Source of the DNA: Phytoactinopolyspora endophytica
GTDB lineage: Bacteria; Actinomycetota; Actinomycetes; Jiangellales; Jiangellaceae
Direction: 5' to 3'
Assembly (NCBI RefSeq): GCF_004138495.1
Contig: NZ_ML142851.1
Location: 430,402-448,816 of the forward strand
DNA length: 18,415 bases
Below, piece by piece: positions 13,177 through 18,415 of this stretch. The notes beneath the pieces were generated by a model. That model was not told the DNA's origin and did no database searches. It was given only the letters and a program-made list of their open reading frames with translations. Position 1 is the stretch's first letter; each line of letters opens with the position of its first letter. Made by a program: the position numbers and the translations under genes.

Positions 13177-14775
13177 ATGTCGCACACCGCGATCGTGCTT
13201 GCAGGTGCCGCCGTGTTCGTCATCCTGATGATCCTGCTGGGCCGGGCAGCAGCCGGCAAGACCAGCATGAACACCGAGAGCTACTTTCTCGCCAATCGAG
13301 GGCTGAAGCGGTTCGTGCTGTTCGCGGCGATCTTCGGAACCAACATGACGGCTTTCGTCATGCTCGGCCTGCCTGGCGTGGCGTACCACACCGGCATCGG
13401 CACCTGGGCGATGCTGGCCGGGCCGCTGTTGTTCGTGATGCCGCTGTCGTTCTATTTCGGCTACCGCTGCTGGCTGGTGGCCCGTCGCTACGGCTACGTC
13501 ACACCGGTCGAGTTCTACCGGGAGCGATTCGCCAGCGACGGACTCGCCATCTTGATGTTCCTCGGCTTCGTCGGCTGGACGGTTCCGTACGTCCTTACCG
13601 GCGTCATGGGCGGTGGCCGGGCCATGGAGAGCTTCACTGACGGTGCGGTGCCGTTCTGGCTGGGTGCGCTGGCGGTGACCGTCGTGGTGGCCTACTACAC
13701 CTGGGCCGGCGGGATGAAGGGGACGGCGTGGACCAACACCGCGCAGGCGCTGCTGTTCATGGCGTTCCTCGCGCTGACGGTGGTCCTCGTCCCGAGGGCG
13801 TCCGGCGGCGTCGGCCGGATCGCCGACTCGCTTCGGGATGAACAGCCGGAGTTGCTGGTCCGGCCGTGGGAGGGCGCCTTCAGCTACGGAGCGACCGTCA
13901 GCCAGTTCATCCTGTTCTCGTTCATCATCTTCGCCTTCCCGTTCGTATGGATCCGGATGATCTCGGCACAGTCCGCCCGTGACCTGCGGGTTTCCGGTAT
14001 TGCCTACCCGGTCGCCACTGTGCTGACGTGGGGGCCGGCCATCTTGCTCGGGCTGTGGGGAGCGTCGCTGGTGCCGGGCCTGGTGGGTGCCGAAGCCGAC
14101 TCGATCATCTTCATCCTCACCGGTCAGCTGCTGCCGAGCTGGGTGAGCGCGTTCGGTCTGGTCGCTCTCCTGGCCATTGTCATGTCCTCCATGGACGCGC
14201 AGATTCTGACCGTGAGCAACATGCTCAGCAGGGACATAGTCGCCCGGTACCGGCGGGAGTCGAGCCCGGCATCCCAGGTCCGCTACGCGCGTGTCTTCGT
14301 GCTGGCGCTGCTCGCCCTCGTCTACGGCATCTCCTTGCTTGAGCTTCCGGGCATCTTCGATATAGCTCAGTTCGCGTTCACCGGCTTCGCCGTCTTCTAC
14401 CCGTTGCTGATCGCCGGCATCTTCTGGCGACGTGCGACGAAATGGGGCGCCATGGCCAGCCTCGTCGTCGGTCAGGCGCTCGCGATCACCGGCTACCTGG
14501 ACTGGTACCCCACGGTGGGCGGCCTGCAGCCGGTGTTCTGGGGTGTGCTGATCGGCGCGGTCGTGTTGGTCGCGGTCAGCCTGGCCACGCCTCGGCAGGA
14601 CGAGGCCGCCGAGCGGTTCCACGCCGTATGGGATGAGCTCAGAACGGGCAGGTCCGCTGCTCGTGCCGTCCACGCCACCCTCGGCGACGCTCCGCCCGTC
14701 CAGTCCACTCTCGGCGACTCCGCTTCACACGAGGCGGCCCATAGCGCAGCGCATGACGATGGACGGATGGCGTAG
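13177..14775 (+). CDS. Sodium:solute symporter (SSS family), probable aromatic or organic acid uptake
   Basis: A 532-residue integral membrane transporter of the SSS family (TC 2.A.21), with about 13 predicted helices. Family features include ESYFLANRGLKRFVLFAAIFGTNMTAF near residues 33-60, YYTWAGGMKGTAWTNTAQALLFM around 178-200, and the conserved MSSMDAQILTVSNMLSRDIV around 338-357, which carries part of the sodium site. GGAGG about 7 nt upstream fixes ATG 13177. The ~50-residue C-terminal tail is polar, Ala/His-rich and contains two TLGD repeats. It is the second gene of an operon with the CoA-dependent hydroxylase, so it probably imports the aromatic acid degraded here, for example salicylate. 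The substrate is inferred from position alone. Confidence 0.88.
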   Translation: MSHTAIVLAGAAVFVILMILLGRAAAGKTSMNTESYFLANRGLKRFVLFAAIFGTNMTAFVMLGLPGVAYHTGIGTWAMLAGPLLFVMPLSFYFGYRCWLVARRYGYVTPVEFYRERFASDGLAILMFLGFVGWTVPYVLTGVMGGGRAMESFTDGAVPFWLGALAVTVVVAYYTWAGGMKGTAWTNTAQALLFMAFLALTVVLVPRASGGVGRIADSLRDEQPELLVRPWEGAFSYGATVSQFILFSFIIFAFPFVWIRMISAQSARDLRVSGIAYPVATVLTWGPAILLGLWGASLVPGLVGAEADSIIFILTGQLLPSWVSAFGLVALLAIVMSSMDAQILTVSNMLSRDIVARYRRESSPASQVRYARVFVLALLALVYGISLLELPGIFDIAQFAFTGFAVFYPLLIAGIFWRRATKWGAMASLVVGQALAITGYLDWYPTVGGLQPVFWGVLIGAVVLVAVSLATPRQDEAAERFHAVWDELRTGRSAARAVHATLGDAPPVQSTLGDSASHEAAHSAAHDDGRMA

Positions 14776-14813
14776 CAATGACGTACTCGTCGTCGACCCG
14801 GAGGCAGAAGCCC

Positions 14814-16592
14814 ATGGTTTCCAGGATCGCGTGCGTGGGCGGTGGCCCCGGTGGGCTGTTCTTCGCCACGCTGGTCAAGCAGGCACATCCGTCGGTCGAG
14901 GTCACGGTGTTCGAGCGGAACCGGCCGGAGGACACGTTCGGCTTCGGCGTGGTCTTCTCCGACGCGACGCTGGCCGGGATCCACGAGGCCGATCCAGTGC
15001 TGAGGCAGGGTCTTGCCGAACATGGGCACCATTGGGACCGCATCGAGGTGCGGCTCAAGGGAGAACGGGTGCGGTGTGGTGGCAATGGGATGGCCGCGAT
15101 CCACCGCAAGACCTTGCTCACGTTGCTGCGACGGCGCGCCGTGGAGGCCGGCGTCGACCTCCGGTTCCAGGCCGAGGTGCCGGGTGATCCCGGACAGCTC
15201 GCCGACTACGACCTGATCGTCGCCGCCGACGGAGCGAACTCCCAGTTCCGTCACCGGCTCGCCGACGTACTGGTGCCCGAAGTCGAGGTCGCGACGGCCA
15301 AGTTCATCTGGTTTGGCACGACCTACATGTTCGACGGCCTGACCTTTGTACATGAGCGTGGTCCGCACGGCGTCTTCGCCGTGCACGGCTATCCGATCAG
15401 CGACGACGTCAGCACATTCATCGTGGAGACGGACGAGCAGACCTGGCGGACGGCCGGGCTGGACGAGTTCGACGTGAGCCAGCCGCCCGGTGCCAGTGAC
15501 GAGAAGAGCAAGCAGTACCTGGAGAAGCTCTTCGCCGCGCAGATCGACGGTCACGAGCTGCTCGCGAACAACTCGCGGTGGGCCAACTTCCGCACCTGGC
15601 GCACCCACCGCTGGCACGCCGGCAACGTGGTCCTGCTCGGTGACTCCGCGCACACCGCACACTTCTCGGTCGGCTCCGGCACCAAGATGGCCATGGAAGA
15701 CGCGATCACACTGGCACACAGTCTGAACGAACACCCTGACGACCTCGCCACCGCGCTCGGCGCCTACGAGGCGGAGCGGCATCCGGCGGTGGAGAAGATC
15801 CAGGGTTCGGCCCGGCCCAGTCTCTCCTGGTGGGAGAACTTCGGCCGCTACCACGATGCTTTCGAGCCGCTCCAGTTCGCGTTCCACTTCCTCTCGCGCA
15901 GCATCGGGAAAGCCAAGCTCGCACGTCGCGATCCGGAGTTCGTCGACCAGGTGGAACGGGCGTGGCTAACAGCGGCCGGCGGCTTGACGGGTCGCGCAGA
16001 TTGGGCCGAAGGATCACCAGGCGGCGGGTTGCGTCGAGTGCATCAGGCCCGGTCGGTCTGTGGCCCGGCTGGGCTTGAGCCTGGTGATTCCTTCGCCCAA
16101 TCTGCGCGACCCCTGAGCCCGCTGGAGACGCCGCTACGGCTGGACGGGTTGACGATCAGCGGACGCCAGGTGTCGGTCGAGCGCCTTCCCGACGGCGATC
16201 TCATGACCGGGCCCGATGGGATCCGTGTTCCGCTACGGACCATCGACCAGGTCGACGCGGACCAGGACGACGGCGCAGGATCGGAGCAGGGCCGGGGCCA
16301 GGACGCCGGCATCTATGGCCTGTGGCTAGCCGCGCCGGACAGCGAAGCCGGTCTACCCGAGGTCTTCGCCCGGCTGGCGGATGCCGTCCGAGGTGGATCG
16401 CCGCTGGTGGTGGCGGTCCACGGCGGAACGCCGCTCACCCGATCTCTGCTGGCGGAGGAAGCACGGCTGGTCCACGGTGTTCCGGTGCTGATGGTGGAGG
16501 AAGCCATGGAAGCCGACCGTGCCCAGACACTGCTGCTGTCCGGCCGCGCTGACCTGGTCGGATCACTACGGGGTGGGGAGACACCAGCGTGA
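14814..16592 (+). CDS. FAD-dependent aryl-CoA hydroxylase, salicylyl-CoA 5-hydroxylase-like, with in-frame palindrome
   Basis: A 592-residue flavoprotein. Residues 1-385 match the hydroxylase half of salicylyl-CoA 5-hydroxylase and anthraniloyl-CoA monooxygenase: IACVGGGPGGLFFATL (FAD, 5-20), FERNRPEDTFGFGVVFSD (33-50), LIVAADGANS (134-143) and NVVLLGDSAHTAHFSVGSGTKMAMEDAI (271-298). The expected reaction is NAD(P)H- and O2-dependent hydroxylation of an aryl-CoA, giving gentisyl-CoA from salicylyl-CoA. Relatives continue into an old-yellow-enzyme domain; here only ~160 residues resemble its ends (TPLRLDGLTISGRQ at 439-452, SGRADLVGSLR at 576-586). Residues 392-433 are encoded by a 124-bp palindromic element. 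ATG 14814 has GGAGG 9 nt upstream; ATG 14778 is an alternative. The gene overlaps the ligase gene by 4 bp. Other hydroxy- or amino-benzoyl-CoA substrates remain possible. Confidence 0.85.
   Translation: MVSRIACVGGGPGGLFFATLVKQAHPSVEVTVFERNRPEDTFGFGVVFSDATLAGIHEADPVLRQGLAEHGHHWDRIEVRLKGERVRCGGNGMAAIHRKTLLTLLRRRAVEAGVDLRFQAEVPGDPGQLADYDLIVAADGANSQFRHRLADVLVPEVEVATAKFIWFGTTYMFDGLTFVHERGPHGVFAVHGYPISDDVSTFIVETDEQTWRTAGLDEFDVSQPPGASDEKSKQYLEKLFAAQIDGHELLANNSRWANFRTWRTHRWHAGNVVLLGDSAHTAHFSVGSGTKMAMEDAITLAHSLNEHPDDLATALGAYEAERHPAVEKIQGSARPSLSWWENFGRYHDAFEPLQFAFHFLSRSIGKAKLARRDPEFVDQVERAWLTAAGGLTGRADWAEGSPGGGLRRVHQARSVCGPAGLEPGDSFAQSARPLSPLETPLRLDGLTISGRQVSVERLPDGDLMTGPDGIRVPLRTIDQVDADQDDGAGSEQGRGQDAGIYGLWLAAPDSEAGLPEVFARLADAVRGGSPLVVAVHGGTPLTRSLLAEEARLVHGVPVLMVEEAMEADRAQTLLLSGRADLVGSLRGGETPA
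15989..16112 (+). repeat. In-frame 124-bp palindromic element inside the hydroxylase gene
   Basis: Arms 15989-16022 and 16079-16112 (34 nt each) are inverted repeats. They share GGGTCGCGCAGATTGGGC, GAAGG and ATCACCAGGC, with one unpaired base in each arm, leaving 33 paired positions around a 56-nt loop. The element is fully translated (residues ~392-433) and lies at the junction of the FAD domain and the remnant C-terminal domain. A stem this long within coding DNA is far beyond chance. Confidence 0.85.
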
Positions 16593-18415
16593 ACTCTGAT
16601 CTAAGAGACTCTGGCGAGAGGGACGCCGGTGAGGAGAGGGAAACGGGGTCGCTCAACCCGTTGTTCGCTCCCGGCGGCGTGGCCGTGGTCGGTGCGTCAC
16701 GCCAGGACGGCAAGCTTGGCGCGGTCATGGCGCGCTCGCTCACGACATACCCTGGCGGCTGCGCTCTGGTGAACGCGCGACGTCCAGACCCCGACGCGGG
16801 CGTGTTCGTCTCAGTGGCCGAGGCCGCTGAGCGCACCGGACGTCGGCCCGATCTTGCTGTGCTGTGCGTGCCCGCGTCCACCTGCGCCGATGCGCTCGCG
16901 GATGCCGCGGCGGCGGGATGCCGGGCGGCGCTGGTGTGTGCGGGCGGGTTCGGTGAGGCCGGCGAGGCGGGCCTCGAATACGAGCGAGCGCTGCGCCGGG
17001 TGGTCGCCGACACCGGCATCCGGCTGGTTGGGCCGAACACGTCGGGCTTCCTGGCGCCACACCTCGACCTCACCGCTAGCTTCGTGCCCGGCGTCGCTCA
17101 GGTTCCGGCCGGCGACGTCGCCGTCGTGGCTGCCAGCGGGGGTGTCAATCATGCGCTGGCGTTCGACCTGGCCAACGCCGGCAATGGGATCAGCCTCGCC
17201 GTCGGCATCGGCGCCGGACTCGACGTCACGGCGGCAGACGTTCTCGACCACTTGGTCGATGACCGGCGAACCACCGCGGTTGCGCTACATGTGGAGACCG
17301 TCCCCGACGGCCGGCGTCTTGTGTCGGCAGTATCCCGGCTTGCGGCGGTGAAGCCGGTCGTCGCGCTCGTCGTCGGTCAGACCGACGTCGGCGACTTCGC
17401 CCGTTCCCACACCGGTGCGCTGGCCACATCGTGGCGAACCACCCGGGCGGCCCTCCGGCAGGCGGGAGCCGTACTGGTCGACGACGAACGCGAGATGGTG
17501 GATGCGCTCACCGCACTCTCGCGGGTGCGGCTGCGACCGCATCCTGACCCGGGGCTCGGTATCGTCACGGCGCAGGCCGGCCCTGGTTTGCTGCTCGCCG
17601 ACCGGGCGGGCACCGACGGGGTCCGCGTGCCCGAGCTGGCTGCGGCCACGCAGGCCGGTCTCGGCGAGCTGCTGCCGCCGCTGACCTATCAGCGCAATCC
17701 GGTCGACACCGGCCGGCCCGCCGAGACCTTCCATCGTGTGCTGGGCCAGGTTGCCGCGGACCCTGGTGTGGATCTGATCGCTGTCTATGCGCTCGATGAG
17801 CCGGACAGCGTCGACGTGGTGGCTGCGGCTCAGGACGCGGGCCTGGGCGGTGAGGTGCCGGCCGTGGTGGCCGTCGGTGGTCTGCATGACCAGGTCGCCG
17901 AGCAGCGAAACCGGTTGCACAAGCTAGGCATCCCCACGGTCACGGGGCCGGCTGCCGCAAGCAACGCGGTCCGCGCGTTGGTCGCCGACTCGGCGCAGCA
18001 TGCGAGGAGGGACCGGCAGCACGGCGGCCGGAGGGCCGCACGTCCGGTATCCACATTGCCGTCCGGTCCGTTGGACGAGCACGCGGCCAAGCTGTTCCTA
18101 GGGTCACTCGGCATACGGACGCCGAGCCGCGTCACGTGCGACACCCGGGAGCACGCGCACCACGCCCTCGCCGAGCTGGGCGCGCCGGTGGCGGTCAAGG
18201 TTCTCGACGCGACGATCCTGCACAAGACCGAGGCCGGTGGTGTCCACTTGAACGTGCGCACACCCGACGAGCTTGACCGGGCGCTGGACGCGATCGGGCC
18301 GGGGCGGTATCTCGTGGAGGCGATGGCGCCGTCGGGAATCGACCTGATGATCGGGGTGCGGCGGGATCCGGTCTTTGGGCCTGTCGTGCTGGCGGGGGTG
18401 GGCGGTACCGCCCAC
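16589..18415 (+). CDS. NDP-forming acyl-CoA ligase (acetate--CoA ligase ADP-forming type), 3' end missing
   Basis: At least 609 residues, open to the window end. It would join a carboxylic acid to CoA using ATP through a phosphohistidine, giving ADP. After a charged 20-residue leader come a CoA-binding Rossmann domain (LFAPGGVAVVGASR, ~25-150, with GPNTSGFL), succinyl-CoA-ligase-like domains (~170-480) with the phosphorylated His274 in RSHTGALATSW, and the start of an ATP-grasp domain from ~490 (LDEHAAKLFLGSLGI, then VAVKVLDATILHKTEAGGVHLNV). The GTG start overlaps the hydroxylase stop (GTGA, 16589-16592), so the two are probably translationally coupled. This coupling suggests it supplies the aryl-CoA for the hydroxylase, for instance salicylyl-CoA. 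Known salicylyl-CoA ligases are AMP-forming, so the role is inferred. Confidence 0.87.
   Translation, partial: MNSDLRDSGERDAGEERETGSLNPLFAPGGVAVVGASRQDGKLGAVMARSLTTYPGGCALVNARRPDPDAGVFVSVAEAAERTGRRPDLAVLCVPASTCADALADAAAAGCRAALVCAGGFGEAGEAGLEYERALRRVVADTGIRLVGPNTSGFLAPHLDLTASFVPGVAQVPAGDVAVVAASGGVNHALAFDLANAGNGISLAVGIGAGLDVTAADVLDHLVDDRRTTAVALHVETVPDGRRLVSAVSRLAAVKPVVALVVGQTDVGDFARSHTGALATSWRTTRAALRQAGAVLVDDEREMVDALTALSRVRLRPHPDPGLGIVTAQAGPGLLLADRAGTDGVRVPELAAATQAGLGELLPPLTYQRNPVDTGRPAETFHRVLGQVAADPGVDLIAVYALDEPDSVDVVAAAQDAGLGGEVPAVVAVGGLHDQVAEQRNRLHKLGIPTVTGPAAASNAVRALVADSAQHARRDRQHGGRRAARPVSTLPSGPLDEHAAKLFLGSLGIRTPSRVTCDTREHAHHALAELGAPVAVKVLDATILHKTEAGGVHLNVRTPDELDRALDAIGPGRYLVEAMAPSGIDLMIGVRRDPVFGPVVLAGVGGTAH

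Noticed and set aside
13057..14673. 538-residue open frame antisense to the symporter gene
   Set aside because: It has the His/Gln/Asp/Arg-rich composition typical of an antisense shadow in GC-rich DNA and no family motifs; the opposite strand is a clear membrane transporter.
14640..14760. Repeats in the symporter's C-terminal tail (CTCGGCGAC twice, encoding TLGD)
   Set aside because: Two short copies in a low-complexity tail are not enough to call a repeat element.

Overview
The window is GC-rich, densely coded DNA with many GTG starts, several probably leaderless regulator genes and a mycothiol-dependent isomerase. Together these point to an actinobacterium; the genus cannot be read from the sequence. 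No tRNA, rRNA, CRISPR array or classical insertion sequence was seen. No gene-free stretch exceeds 300 bases; the longest is about 236 bases, between the Nudix gene and the AbiEi-like nuclease gene.

Bases 1-4,913 hold the 3' end of a luciferase-like flavin monooxygenase gene, a divergent Lrp/AsnC regulator and LysE-type exporter pair, and a mirror-image block SDR(-) TetR(+) TetR(-) SDR(+), in which two related TetR/SDR pairs face each other tail to tail. Bases 4,966-6,472 hold an endonuclease/exonuclease/phosphatase-fold gene and a Nudix hydrolase gene that overlap convergently by 74 bp.

Bases 6,513-7,806 form a discrete cassette. One gene, with an AbiEi-like N-terminus and a DUF559/Vsr-like nuclease C-terminus, lies between two 77-bp repeats in inverted orientation that match at 75 of 77 positions. 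Each repeat is itself a long imperfect hairpin. The layout resembles a REPtron (a REP-associated transposase gene between inverted REPs), but the enzyme is a predicted nuclease. A consensus DnaA-box sequence with a diverged inverted partner lies just upstream of the gene. This is the best candidate here for an undescribed system.

Bases 7,824-18,415 are an aromatic catabolism region. The minus strand carries gentisate 1,2-dioxygenase, a fumarylacetoacetase-family hydrolase (coupled by a GTGA overlap) and mycothiol-dependent maleylpyruvate isomerase, the complete lower gentisate pathway to fumarate and pyruvate. A divergent IclR regulator and a PaaX-like regulator follow. A plus-strand operon then encodes a small membrane protein, a sodium:solute symporter, an FAD hydroxylase related to salicylyl-CoA 5-hydroxylase and anthraniloyl-CoA monooxygenase, and an NDP-forming acyl-CoA ligase that runs off the window end. 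The likely route is uptake of salicylate or a similar acid, CoA activation, 5-hydroxylation, release of gentisate and ring cleavage. No gentisyl-CoA thioesterase is visible.

The hydroxylase gene carries an in-frame 124-bp palindromic element (15,989-16,112) with 34-nt arms, at the junction between its FAD domain and a short, apparently degenerate remnant of an old-yellow-enzyme domain. The LysE-type gene also carries a hydrophilic loop insertion, bounded by a weaker inverted repeat.
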